From: Lampropedia hyalina DSM 16112
GTDB taxonomy: Bacteria > Pseudomonadota > Gammaproteobacteria > Burkholderiales > Burkholderiaceae_C
Reading direction: 5' to 3'
Assembly (NCBI RefSeq): GCF_900129055.1
Contig: NZ_FQUZ01000005.1
Span: forward strand, 1-64,000
Length of the DNA: 64,000 bases
Part shown: positions 28,623-36,739 of the stretch, one piece after another
How positions within the stretch are numbered: position 1 is the first letter of the stretch
Layout of the letters: every line of letters begins with the position of its first letter
Translations under genes and position numbers: made by a program
The notes under the pieces: model-generated
What the model was told of the DNA's origin: nothing
Database searches by the model: none
The model's input: the letters and a program-made list of their open reading frames with translations, nothing else

Positions 28623-29654
28623 ATGACACTTTCTCCCGCCCGCTCCCTGCTGTTCGATGCCTGCCAGATCGGCGTGGTGCTGCGTGCCATCGCCCTGGTG
28701 CAGGCCACCGTGGGGCTGGCTGGCCTGTTCGGCAGTACCGATCTGGACGACTGGCTGGGCCGCTTCGCCCTGCACACCGCAACCGCCCTGCCTGCCCTGC
28801 TGGCCTGGCTGCTGCTGGCCTGCGCCCTGAAGCGGCCCCTGCACCGGCTGCACCCGCCACTGCAATGGAGCGTAGGGCTGGCTCTGGGGCTGGCATGCGG
28901 GCTGATGGCCTGCGCCCTGTACCAGGCCATCATTGCCCAGCCGGTGCAACCCCTGAGCTGGCTGGCCAGCGCGCTGGCCGGCGTGGCACTGGCAGCCCTG
29001 CTGGTGAACATGCTGGCCCTGCGCCAGCGCGCGCAGTTGCCCGCCGAAACCACAGCCCGGCTGGCCGAACTGCAAGCGCGCATCCGCCCGCACTTTCTGT
29101 TCAACACCCTCAATACCGCCATTGCCCTGGTGGGCGAAGACCCGGCCCAGGCCGAGCGGGTGCTGGAAGACCTCAGCGACCTGTTCCGCCACGCCCTGCG
29201 CGATGGTGGCCGCAACCAATCCACGCTGGGCGAAGAAGTGCAAATTGCCCGCCAATATCTGGGCATCGAACAGATCCGCTTTGGCGAGCGGTTGCGCGTG
29301 GCCTGGAGCCTGGACGAAGATGCACTGACCGCCAGCGTACCGCCGCTGCTGCTGCAACCGCTGGTGGAAAACGCCATCCGGCATGGCATCGAACCCAGCC
29401 CCGATGGGGGAACCGTGCATGTGCTGGTGCGGCGCAAAGGCACACGCGTGCATGTGCGCATCAGCAACAGCCTGCCAGCCACACCTGCTGCGGCCCGCTC
29501 CGGTGGCCACGGCATGGCACTGCACAATGTACGCACCCGGCTGCGCCTGTTGCACGACCTGGAAACCGAATTGCAGACACGCAGCAGAAACGGCCTGTTT
29601 GAAGTTGCCTTCAGCCTGCCTGTTCGACCCACCCCCCGAAGCCCCAAGCCATGA
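28623..29654 (+). CDS. algZ: LytS/AlgZ-type sensor histidine kinase
   Basis: 343 residues. About four N-terminal hydrophobic helices (residues 10-140) are followed by the His_kinase domain of the LytS/YehU class: LQARIRPHFLFNTLNTAIAL with the phospho-accepting His at about residue 157, the RHALRDGGRNQSTLGEE segment, and the ATPase part PLVENAIRHGIEP (N-box) and GHGMALHNVRTRL. With the next gene it forms the AlgZ-AlgR (FimS-AlgR) pair, known in Pseudomonas to control type IV pili and surface behaviour. It overlaps the regulator gene by 4 bp (ATGA). Confidence 0.88.
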   Translation: MTLSPARSLLFDACQIGVVLRAIALVQATVGLAGLFGSTDLDDWLGRFALHTATALPALLAWLLLACALKRPLHRLHPPLQWSVGLALGLACGLMACALYQAIIAQPVQPLSWLASALAGVALAALLVNMLALRQRAQLPAETTARLAELQARIRPHFLFNTLNTAIALVGEDPAQAERVLEDLSDLFRHALRDGGRNQSTLGEEVQIARQYLGIEQIRFGERLRVAWSLDEDALTASVPPLLLQPLVENAIRHGIEPSPDGGTVHVLVRRKGTRVHVRISNSLPATPAAARSGGHGMALHNVRTRLRLLHDLETELQTRSRNGLFEVAFSLPVRPTPRSPKP

Positions 29655-30397
29655 ATATCCTGCTCGCTGACGACGAGGCCCTGGCACGCAAACGCCTGCG
29701 CCACCTGCTGGAACAATGCTCCGGCATCACCCGCCTGCATGAAGCCGTCTCGGCAGAGCAGGTGCTGGAGCGGCTGCGCCAATCGGCCAGCGATCCGGTG
29801 GACATCCTGCTGCTGGACATCCACATGCCCGGCATGAATGGCGTGGGGCTGGCACGGCAACTGCGCGACAGCGACCACGCGCCCGTGGTGGTATTCGTCA
29901 CCGCCGACCCCGATTTTGCCGTGCAGGCATTCGATCTGGCCGCCGCCGATTACCTGACCAAACCCGTGCGGCTGGAGCGGCTGCAACAGGCCCTGCAACG
30001 GGCCGCGCTGCTGCGCGGTGTGGCACAACGCCCTTCGGCCCGCGCCCCTACCGGACAGCACTTCATCCCCGTGCACCAGCATGGGGGCACCGAACGGGTC
30101 GCACTCGACAGCGTGCTGTTCTGCAAGGCAGAGCAAAAATACGTCAGCATTCACACGCCCCACAAAGCCTATCTGTACGATGGCTCGCTCAATGAGCTGG
30201 AAGCGGCCCACCCCCAGCTTTTCCTGCGCATCCACCGCAATGCACTGGCGACCCGGCAGGCCCTGCGCGCACTGCATCGCACTGTCGATGGCAACGACAC
30301 CTGGCTGCTGAGCCTGCACGGCACCGAAGAATGCCTGAGCGTTTCGCGACGGCAACTGCCTGCCGTGCGTGCGGCCATTCAGGAGCGCACGCCCTGA
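29651..30397 (+). CDS. algR: LytTR-family response regulator AlgR-like
   Basis: 248 residues. The receiver domain has acidic residues LLADDEALARKR at the start, phospho-acceptor Asp56 in DILLLDIHMPGMNGVGLA and YLTKPV lysine near 105. A C-terminal LytTR DNA-binding domain (about 145-245) contains LFCKAEQKYVSIHT, FLRIHRNALA and LSVSRRQLPAVR. Translationally coupled to the kinase gene. In many relatives hemC follows; here a small unknown gene follows instead. Confidence 0.9.
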   Translation: MNILLADDEALARKRLRHLLEQCSGITRLHEAVSAEQVLERLRQSASDPVDILLLDIHMPGMNGVGLARQLRDSDHAPVVVFVTADPDFAVQAFDLAAADYLTKPVRLERLQQALQRAALLRGVAQRPSARAPTGQHFIPVHQHGGTERVALDSVLFCKAEQKYVSIHTPHKAYLYDGSLNELEAAHPQLFLRIHRNALATRQALRALHRTVDGNDTWLLSLHGTEECLSVSRRQLPAVRAAIQERTP

Positions 30398-30431
30398 CAT
30401 CCGCCCCATTGGCAACAGGGATTGCGCACGA

Positions 30432-30440
30432 TGGTATAAA
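30432..30440 (+). promoter_or_regulatory. Possible extended -10 promoter
   Basis: TGGTATAAA matches an extended -10 (TGnTATAAT). A start point near 30447 would leave almost no leader before an ATG at 30451, which favours the ATG at 30496 for the next gene. Confidence 0.4.
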
Positions 30441-30495
30441 CCCTTAGGGCATGTCATCATTGAGATTCGCCCACTCCACCGATTTTTTCACGCCC

Positions 30496-30786
30496 ATGTT
30501 GATCTACCACTGCATCGAAAACTACCACGCCATTGCCCATCAGGTCTCCTGGCTGTCCACGCTGTGCCGGATCGACCTGAGCAACCCGGCCGTGCTGGAC
30601 GCGGTCATCGACGGCGATGCGGCATTGCGCCAGGGCAATCCCGAAGCTTTCGACAAGATGCGCGGCCTGCTGGTGCTGGCCTTCCAGTTGGTGGAACGCT
30701 CGTCCCAGCTCCACGGCAGCACCCGCACTGCGGAATTCGTCGTCGCCACCATCACGGAAATCGAGAAGCGGCGCGCAGGCCACTGA
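30496..30786 (+). CDS. Small protein of unknown function
   Basis: About 96 residues from ATG 30496 (MLIYHCIENYHAIAH); the frame also has an ATG at 30451. Not recognised. It is predicted mainly alpha-helical and soluble, acidic to neutral, with two Cys, no signal peptide and no known motif. Codon usage looks like that of neighbours and the frame is clean, so it is probably a real gene. It stands alone after algR, and a likely promoter precedes it. Confidence 0.55.
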   Translation: MLIYHCIENYHAIAHQVSWLSTLCRIDLSNPAVLDAVIDGDAALRQGNPEAFDKMRGLLVLAFQLVERSSQLHGSTRTAEFVVATITEIEKRRAGH

Positions 30787-30810
30787 CCGGATGGTGAGTG
30801 CCGACCTTCC

Positions 30811-32940
30811 CTATGCCACGCGGCTGCGGGACTTCAGGCGGCGGTACAGGGTCTGGCGGCTGATGCCCAATTGCCGCGCGGCCTCGCTCATATTGCCCTG
30901 AGTGCGTTGCAGGGCCTGCACGATGGCCTGTTGGGAAAGGCTCTGCAAGTCCTGCACCAGCGGACGTGAGGCAAAAGCAGTTGCCGCAGTGGCCGCAGTG
31001 GTCGTTGCGGCAGGGGCATCACAGGTGCAATGAATGGCGCAGTGGCCGCTGCCAACCGCTGCGGCGGTTGTGCCACTGATCGGCTCGCAGTCCCCCACAG
31101 GCGGCTGCAATGCGCGTGGCGGGCGGCGCAGTTCATACAGCACATCGTCGGCCAGATGCTGCCAGTCGATGCAGGTTTCGCCCGGCTCCAGCATGGCGCA
31201 GGCGGTTTGCAGCACGCTGTTGAGCTGGCGCAGATTGCCCGGCCAATGGTAGCCCTGCAAGGCTTGCAACAAGGCTGGCTGCACTGCCGGAGGCTGCCGG
31301 GGGCAGGCATGTTCGAGAATCTTGGCGCACAGCAGCCCGAAATCATCGCGCTCGCGCAGGGCGGGCAACTGCACGGTCAGGCCATTGAGCCGGTAGTACA
31401 GGTCGCCACGAAACTGGCCGCGTGCCACAGCATCCTTGAGCTGGCAATGGGTGGCGGAGATGAGCGCGAAGTCTACCTCGACGGGCCGCCCGCCGCCCAG
31501 CGGCGTGACCTGGCGTTCCTGCAACACCCGCAACAACCGCGCCTGCATGGCCAGTGGCATGTCGCCAATCTCGTCCAGAAACAGCGTGCCCCCATGCGCC
31601 TGCCGCAACAGGCCGGGGCTGCCCTCGCGGCGCGCACCACTGAAGGCCCCCGGCGCGTAGCCGAACAGTTCGGCTTCAATGAGGCTTTCGGGAATGGCCG
31701 CGCAGTTGATGGCGACGAACGCCTGGCCCTTGCGCGGGCCGCTTTCATGCGCAGCGCGGGCGAACAATTCCTTGCCGGAGCCGGACTCGCCCTGAATCAG
31801 CAGGGCAATCGGTTTGTCCAGCACGCGCCGCGTTTTCTGCGCTGCCAGATGCCAGCGGCTGTCGCCGGTGTCCAGCAGTTCAAGTGCATCCCCTGCTGGT
31901 CTGTGTGGCGGCAGGGGAGGGATGCTGTGCGTGGATGCTCCGGCACTGCCTGCTGCCCGCCGTGCACTCGAGGCCGTGGTGGAAGCCGCATGCCAGACCG
32001 CTGGCGGATTCGCCACCTTGCTGCCACGCAGGCGCGCATGAAAGAACTGACCGTTCTCGTGCCGCAGACGCAGTGTGTTGCCCTGCTGGTGCTGAAGCTG
32101 CTCCAGAAGGCGCGGCCACGGCAGCTCGAACAGATGGCTCAGGTGCAGGCAGTCCAGATCGCTTCGCTCCAGCCCCAGCATGCGCATGGCTTCCGGGTTG
32201 GCCCCCATGAGAATGCCTTCGACCGAAGCCACCACAATGCCTTCGGCCACGGTGTCCAGCCCCTGCGGCTGGGGGTGCAGGTGCAGACGGATGTGGTGGC
32301 GGAAGTCCGATGCGATCCAGCGGTTCTCGATCATGCGGGCCGCCATGCGCACCAGCCCCAGCGCGTGGGCGTGATCCTGCCCGGTGTCGCCGGAAATGTC
32401 CAGAATGCCGACCACCGCACCCCGCGCCGACAGAATGGGTGCGGCCACACAGTGCAGAAAGCCATTGCGCTCCAGAAAATGCTCCCCACCGTGAACGCGG
32501 ATGGGCTTCTGCTCGGCCAGGGCCAGCCCAACGGCGTTGGTGCCCCGGCTGTGCTCGTGCCAACTGGCCCCCGGACTGAGGGCCACGCGCTGGGCTTTTT
32601 CCAGAAAGGTGGGAGCACCCAGTGTATGCAGCAGGGTGCAGTCGCGGTCGGCCAGCACCATCATGCTGTGGCTCTGGCTGATCTGCTCGCCCAGGTAGTC
32701 CATCACGGGCTGGGCGTGTGCCAGCAGGTCATGGTTCTGGTCGCGCACCTGACGCAACTCGGCCAGGCTCAATGGCTCGGGGACACGGGCAGTATGGATG
32801 GGTTGCAGACCGGCACCCAGACTGCGCTGCCAAGACTGCGCCAACGGCTCCTGCAACATGCCGGGCAGGCATTCGCCAAATTCCAGCAGATGCCTGCGTG
32901 CGATTCGTATCACCTGCTCGGTTGCAACATGATGGCCCAT
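30811..32940 (-). CDS. acoR: AcoR-like sigma-54-dependent activator (GAF-AAA+-Fis)
   Basis: 709 residues. The N-terminal sensor (GAF, residues about 70-210, with LSPGASWHEHSRGTNAVG as in AcoR) is followed by a PAS-like segment. Then comes the sigma-54 AAA+ domain: Walker A IQGESGSGKELFARA, the GAFSGA loop (usual GAFTGA with Ser for Thr, common in AcoR), GGTLFLDEIGDMP and the arginine-finger region QFRGDLYYRLNGL. A C-terminal Fis helix-turn-helix follows (NMSEAARQLGISRQTLYRRL). Between AAA+ and Fis is an unusual Ala/Thr-rich linker with four cysteines (CEP...CAIHCTC). It is divergent from the aldehyde dehydrogenase gene, which has a -24/-12 promoter; acetaldehyde, ethanol or acetoin is a likely effector. 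Confidence 0.88.
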   Translation of the reverse strand: MGHHVATEQVIRIARRHLLEFGECLPGMLQEPLAQSWQRSLGAGLQPIHTARVPEPLSLAELRQVRDQNHDLLAHAQPVMDYLGEQISQSHSMMVLADRDCTLLHTLGAPTFLEKAQRVALSPGASWHEHSRGTNAVGLALAEQKPIRVHGGEHFLERNGFLHCVAAPILSARGAVVGILDISGDTGQDHAHALGLVRMAARMIENRWIASDFRHHIRLHLHPQPQGLDTVAEGIVVASVEGILMGANPEAMRMLGLERSDLDCLHLSHLFELPWPRLLEQLQHQQGNTLRLRHENGQFFHARLRGSKVANPPAVWHAASTTASSARRAAGSAGASTHSIPPLPPHRPAGDALELLDTGDSRWHLAAQKTRRVLDKPIALLIQGESGSGKELFARAAHESGPRKGQAFVAINCAAIPESLIEAELFGYAPGAFSGARREGSPGLLRQAHGGTLFLDEIGDMPLAMQARLLRVLQERQVTPLGGGRPVEVDFALISATHCQLKDAVARGQFRGDLYYRLNGLTVQLPALRERDDFGLLCAKILEHACPRQPPAVQPALLQALQGYHWPGNLRQLNSVLQTACAMLEPGETCIDWQHLADDVLYELRRPPRALQPPVGDCEPISGTTAAAVGSGHCAIHCTCDAPAATTTAATAATAFASRPLVQDLQSLSQQAIVQALQRTQGNMSEAARQLGISRQTLYRRLKSRSRVA

Positions 32941-33104
32941 TGGGTGTCTCCGTGCCGCTGTGGCTGCCTGCGGCTTATGGCTGATGGCTTGTGGTTTGAT
33001 GACAGTTCTGCGACTGATTCAGGCCGATTATAGGGAGCCTGCCCACGATGCCGCCACGGCACTAACCCCTTGTTCGCCCAAGCCTTGCCATCGAGGCCAG
33101 ACAC

Positions 33105-33143
33105 TGTCACAACCAGTACGCGCCACCGTCTCAGGCTGTGACA
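33105..33143. promoter_or_regulatory. Candidate upstream activator site
   Basis: TGTCACA and its exact reverse complement TGTGACA are separated by 25 bp and lie about 95-135 bp upstream of the -24/-12 promoter, the usual distance for a sigma-54 activator binding through a DNA loop. Confidence 0.45.
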
Positions 33144-33237
33144 CCACAGTGTTCCACTCTGCAACACCCCGCCCAACGGCAATCCTCATCTCCATTTTTA
33201 CTTATTCAAAATCAAATACTTGCATATCACCCCAAGT

Positions 33238-33252
33238 TGGCACGCAACTTGA
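33238..33252 (+). promoter_or_regulatory. Sigma-54 (-24/-12) promoter
   Basis: TGGCAC-GCAAC-TTGA matches the consensus TGGCAC-N5-TTGC with one mismatch. Together with the divergent sigma-54 activator gene it explains control of the alcohol/aldehyde oxidation genes. Confidence 0.8.
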
Positions 33253-33329
33253 TTGTCTTCAGGCAACCGGCGCAGCAGACTGCACCCTCTGGCCGGTTCT
33301 TATCCCCTACAACGATCAAGGAGACCAAC

Positions 33330-34853
33330 ATGGCAGTATATGCAGCACCCGGCACCGACGGTGCCAAAGTGGCCTACAAGGCCCGCTACGACAACTTCAT
33401 TGGCGGCAAATGGGTCGCCCCGGTCAAGGGACAGTATTTTGATGTGCTCACGCCCACCACCGGCGCGGTCTATACCCAGGCAGCCCGCTCCACCGCCGAA
33501 GACATCGAGCTGGCACTGGATGCCGCACACGCAGCCGCCGACAAGTGGGGACAGGCCTCGCCCACGGAACGCGCCAACGTGCTGCTGAAGATTGCCGACC
33601 GCATCGAGCAGCACCTGGAAACGATTGCATGGGCCGAGACCGTGGACAACGGCAAGCCCATCCGCGAAACGCTCAATGCCGACATTCCGCTGACCATCGA
33701 CCACTTCCGCTACTTTGCCGGGGCCATCCGCGCCCAGGAAGGCGGCATCAGCGAGATCGACGCACAAACCTACGCCTACCATTTCCACGAGCCGCTGGGC
33801 GTGGTCGGGCAGATCATCCCGTGGAACTTTCCGATCCTGATGGCCGCCTGGAAGTTGGCCCCGGCACTGGCCGCCGGCAACACCGTGGTGCTCAAGCCCG
33901 CCGAGCAAACCCCCATCAGCCTGCTGATTCTGGTGGAGTTGATTCAGGACCTGCTGCCACCGGGCGTGCTAAACATCGTCAATGGCTTTGGCCGTGAAGC
34001 CGGTGTGCCGCTGGCCACCAGCAAGCGCATTGCCAAGATCGCCTTCACCGGCTCCACCAGCACCGGGCGGGTGATTGCCCAGGCCGCCGCCAACAACCTG
34101 ATTCCGGCCACACTGGAGCTGGGCGGCAAGTCCCCCAACATCTTCTTTGAAAGCGTGCTGGATGCCGACGACGGCTACCTCGACAAGGCCATCGAAGGGC
34201 TGGTGCTGTTCGCGTTCAACCAGGGCGAAGTCTGCACCTGCCCATCGCGCGCACTGATTCAGGAATCCATCTACGACCGCTTCATCGAGCGCGTGCTGCC
34301 GCGCGTGGCAGCCATCAAGCAGGGCAATCCGCTGGATACCGAAACGCAGATCGGCGCGCAAGCCTCCAACGAACAGCTCACCAAGATTCTCTCCTACCTC
34401 GACCTGGGCCAGCAGGAAGGCGCAGAAGTGCTGATTGGCGGCGCACAGGCCCGGTTCGGCAACGAGCTGGATCAGGGCTTCTATGTGCAGCCCACGCTGT
34501 TCAAGGGCCACAACAAGATGCGCATCTTCCAGGAGGAAATCTTCGGCCCGGTGCTGGCCGTCACCACCTTCAAGGACGAAGCCGAAGCCCTGGCCATTGC
34601 CAACGACACCCTCTACGGCCTGGGCGCAGGCGTGTGGAGCCGCAACGGCAACCAGGCATTCCGCCTGGGCCGCGCCATCAAGGCCGGGCGCGTCTGGACG
34701 AACTGCTACCACCACTATCCGGCACACGCCGCCTTCGGTGGCTACAAGGAGTCGGGCATCGGGCGGGAGAACCACCTCATGATGCTCAACCACTACCAGC
34801 AAACCAAGAACCTGCTGGTGAGCTACAGCGAAAGCAAGCTGGGCTTCTTCTGA
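33330..34853 (+). CDS. NAD(P)-dependent aldehyde dehydrogenase (AldB/ExaC/AcoD type)
   Basis: 507 residues. Oxidises acetaldehyde and related aldehydes to acids. Motifs: [58 protein letters not shown] (general base Glu) and [15 protein letters not shown] with catalytic Cys302. The C-terminus [20 protein letters not shown] is typical of the AldB/ExaC/AcoD subgroup. AAGGAG 6 nt before the ATG. It is read from a sigma-54 promoter and followed 45 bp later by adhP; the two give ethanol to acetate conversion. Confidence 0.93.
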   Translation: MAVYAAPGTDGAKVAYKARYDNFIGGKWVAPVKGQYFDVLTPTTGAVYTQAARSTAEDIELALDAAHAAADKWGQASPTERANVLLKIADRIEQHLETIAWAETVDNGKPIRETLNADIPLTIDHFRYFAGAIRAQEGGISEIDAQTYAYHFHEPLGVVGQIIPWNFPILMAAWKLAPALAAGNTVVLKPAEQTPISLLILVELIQDLLPPGVLNIVNGFGREAGVPLATSKRIAKIAFTGSTSTGRVIAQAAANNLIPATLELGGKSPNIFFESVLDADDGYLDKAIEGLVLFAFNQGEVCTCPSRALIQESIYDRFIERVLPRVAAIKQGNPLDTETQIGAQASNEQLTKILSYLDLGQQEGAEVLIGGAQARFGNELDQGFYVQPTLFKGHNKMRIFQEEIFGPVLAVTTFKDEAEALAIANDTLYGLGAGVWSRNGNQAFRLGRAIKAGRVWTNCYHHYPAHAAFGGYKESGIGRENHLMMLNHYQQTKNLLVSYSESKLGFF

Positions 34854-34898
34854 GGAACCCCCTCATCCCTTCACACAACCTGCCACAAGGAGACAAAG

Positions 34899-35933
34899 AT
34901 GACACAGACCATGAAAGCCGCCGTGGTGCGCGAATTCGGCAAGCCACTGACCATCGAGGAAGTGCCCATCCCCACCCCCAATGACGACCAGATTCTGGTC
35001 AAGATCATTGCCACCGGGGTGTGCCACACCGACCTGCACGCAGCCGAAGGCGACTGGCCGGTCAAGCCCAACCCGCCCTTCATTCCCGGCCACGAAGGCG
35101 TGGGCACCGTAGTGGCAGCGGGCAAGAACGTGCGCAACGTGAAGGTGGGCGATGTCGTGGGCATCCCATGGCTGCACACCGCCTGCGGCTACTGCGTGCA
35201 CTGTCTGGGAAGCTGGGAAACCCTGTGCGAATCGCAGCAGAACACCGGTTACTCGGTCAATGGCAGCTTTGCGGAATACGCGCTGGCCGACCCCAAGTAC
35301 GTCGGGCACATTCCTGCCGGGGTCGATCCCATCGAAATCGCCCCCATCCTGTGCGCCGGTGTCACCGTGTACAAGGGCCTGAAGGTGCTCAACGCCAAGG
35401 CAGGTGACTGGGTGGCCATTTCCGGCATCGGCGGGCTGGGACATGTGGCCGTGCAATACGCCAAGGCCATGGGCTTCAACGTGGCGGCCATCGACGTGGA
35501 CGATGCCAAGCTCGACCTTGCCAAGCGTCTGGGGGCCAGCGTGGTGGTCAATGCCCGCCAGCACAATCCGGCAGACTACCTGCAAAAGGAAGTGGGCGGA
35601 GTACACGGCATCCTGGTGACGGCCGTCTCGGAAAAAGCCTTTGAGCAGGCCATCGGCACCGTGCGCCGTGGTGGCACCATCTCGCTCAACGGCCTGCCTC
35701 CCGGCGACTTCCCGCTGCCCATCTTCAGCATGGTGCTCAAGGGCATCACGGTGCGCGGCTCCATCGTCGGCACGCGCCTGGACTTGCAGGAATCGCTGGA
35801 ATTCGCAGCGCAGGGCAAGGTCAAGGCCACCGTCAAGGCCGACAAGCTGGAGAACATCAACGACGTGTTCGAGCGCATGCACAAGGGCCAGATCGAAGGC
35901 CGCATCGTGCTGGACATCGCCCAGGCCGCCTGA
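34899..35933 (+). CDS. adhP: Zinc-dependent alcohol dehydrogenase AdhP
   Basis: 344 residues, cytoplasmic MDR-family enzyme for ethanol/acetaldehyde. The catalytic zinc site is in [15 protein letters not shown] and [10 protein letters not shown]; the structural zinc lobe has four Cys in [20 protein letters not shown]. The NAD-binding motif is [19 protein letters not shown]. Very close to E. coli-type AdhP. The ribosome-binding site AAGGAGA lies about 10 nt upstream. In one transcript with the aldehyde dehydrogenase. Confidence 0.94.
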   Translation: MTQTMKAAVVREFGKPLTIEEVPIPTPNDDQILVKIIATGVCHTDLHAAEGDWPVKPNPPFIPGHEGVGTVVAAGKNVRNVKVGDVVGIPWLHTACGYCVHCLGSWETLCESQQNTGYSVNGSFAEYALADPKYVGHIPAGVDPIEIAPILCAGVTVYKGLKVLNAKAGDWVAISGIGGLGHVAVQYAKAMGFNVAAIDVDDAKLDLAKRLGASVVVNARQHNPADYLQKEVGGVHGILVTAVSEKAFEQAIGTVRRGGTISLNGLPPGDFPLPIFSMVLKGITVRGSIVGTRLDLQESLEFAAQGKVKATVKADKLENINDVFERMHKGQIEGRIVLDIAQAA

Positions 35934-36331
35934 TACGGCCTGCCCCGCCATCGCCCGCCCCTGCATGGGCAGGCAATGGCGGCCTCTTGAATGACGATCC
36001 GCAATCTCCTGGCACTTGGGAAAGTGCTTTTGACCGCGTACAGGCTCCGCCGCCAGACCGTGCTGCCCTGTTCTTAGAACGTGTTTACGTTCTTATGGGG
36101 GCAGACACTGTGGCAGAAACTCCTCGGGAAGGTCTGCCAAACTCTTGCGGTAAGCCCGCGCCCGCCAGTGGGATGCAGCGCAAGGCGGATTTTGCGGTCA
36201 ATAGCGGGGCTATTGACCGCAAAAGCCAACGCAGCGATGCGCCCAGTGGCGGGATGCGGGCGGCGCAACGGGTTTTGCAGACCTTCCCTCGGTGCCTGTA
36301 CGCTGTTTTTTTCCACCCACAGGAGGCCATC
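35934..36331. other. Intergenic region adhP-DUF779 gene with composite repeat
   Basis: 398 bp without a supported gene. Palindromic repeat copy B fills 36126-36288. Before it, 36076-36089 holds AGAACGTGTTTACG, which recurs in inverse orientation at the metQ stop (41238-41251). The ribosome-binding site AGGAGG of the next gene is at 36321-36326. Confidence 0.5.
36126..36288. repeat. Composite palindromic repeat, copy B
   Basis: 163 bp with outer ends GGGAAGGTCTGCC and GCAGACCTTCCC. The left half (36126-36189) is related to copy A. The right half (36225-36288) is almost identical to copy C at 39149-39227. Between them is a perfect hairpin: 36190-36205 (TTTTGCGGTCAATAGC) pairs with 36209-36224 round a GGG loop. 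The whole is a BIME-like head-to-head pair. Confidence 0.85.
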
Positions 36332-36712
36332 ATGGTTGAAAAAGTCATTGCCACCCCTGCCGCACTGGAGCTGATCGAACAGCTCAAGGCCCAGCACGGC
36401 CCCGGACTGATGTTCCACCAGTCGGGCGGTTGCTGCGACAACAGCGCGGCCAACTGCTACCTGCTGGGCGAACTGACCATCGGCCAGGGTGACGTGTACC
36501 TGGGCGACATCGGCGGCTGCCCGTTCTACATCAGCACCAGCCAGTACGACACCTGGAAGCACACCCAGCTCATCATTGATGCCATCGACGGCAGCGGTGG
36601 CACGTTCTCGCTGGAAGGCGGCACCGGCAAAGCCTTCCACACGCGCTCGCGCGTATTCAGCGAAGCCGAACGGGCCGAGCTGGCGCAGGAGCCTGCGCCC
36701 ACCCGGCCATAG
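36332..36712 (+). CDS. DUF779 family protein
   Basis: 126 residues. The family signature is clear: MFHQSGGCCDNSAANCYLLG, then GQGDVYLGDIGGCPFYIS, with several conserved cysteines. DUF779 genes are commonly found beside alcohol and aldehyde dehydrogenase genes, as here, but no biochemical role is established; a metal- or cofactor-related function is only a guess from the cysteines. AGGAGG 6 nt before the start at 36332. Copy B of the repeat separates it from adhP by 398 bp. Confidence 0.85.
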   Translation: MVEKVIATPAALELIEQLKAQHGPGLMFHQSGGCCDNSAANCYLLGELTIGQGDVYLGDIGGCPFYISTSQYDTWKHTQLIIDAIDGSGGTFSLEGGTGKAFHTRSRVFSEAERAELAQEPAPTRP

Positions 36713-36739
36713 AACCATCAGAACCCAGGCTCCAACCGC

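Larger units (their letters stand above)
32941..33329 (+). other. Regulatory region acoR / aldehyde dehydrogenase
   Basis: 389 bp without a gene. It holds an inverted pair TGTCACA (33105-33111) and TGTGACA (33137-33143), a possible activator site, and a -24/-12 promoter at 33238-33252, then an 80-nt leader ending in AAGGAG (33318-33323) before the ATG at 33330. Confidence 0.6.

Noticed and set aside
28568-30460. Minus-strand open frame of 630 codons
   Set aside because: Antisense to the algZ-algR pair, Ser/Arg-rich and without domains.
35987-36331. 115-codon extension upstream of the DUF779 start
   Set aside because: It passes through the composite repeat; the start at 36332 has AGGAGG and the family N-terminus.
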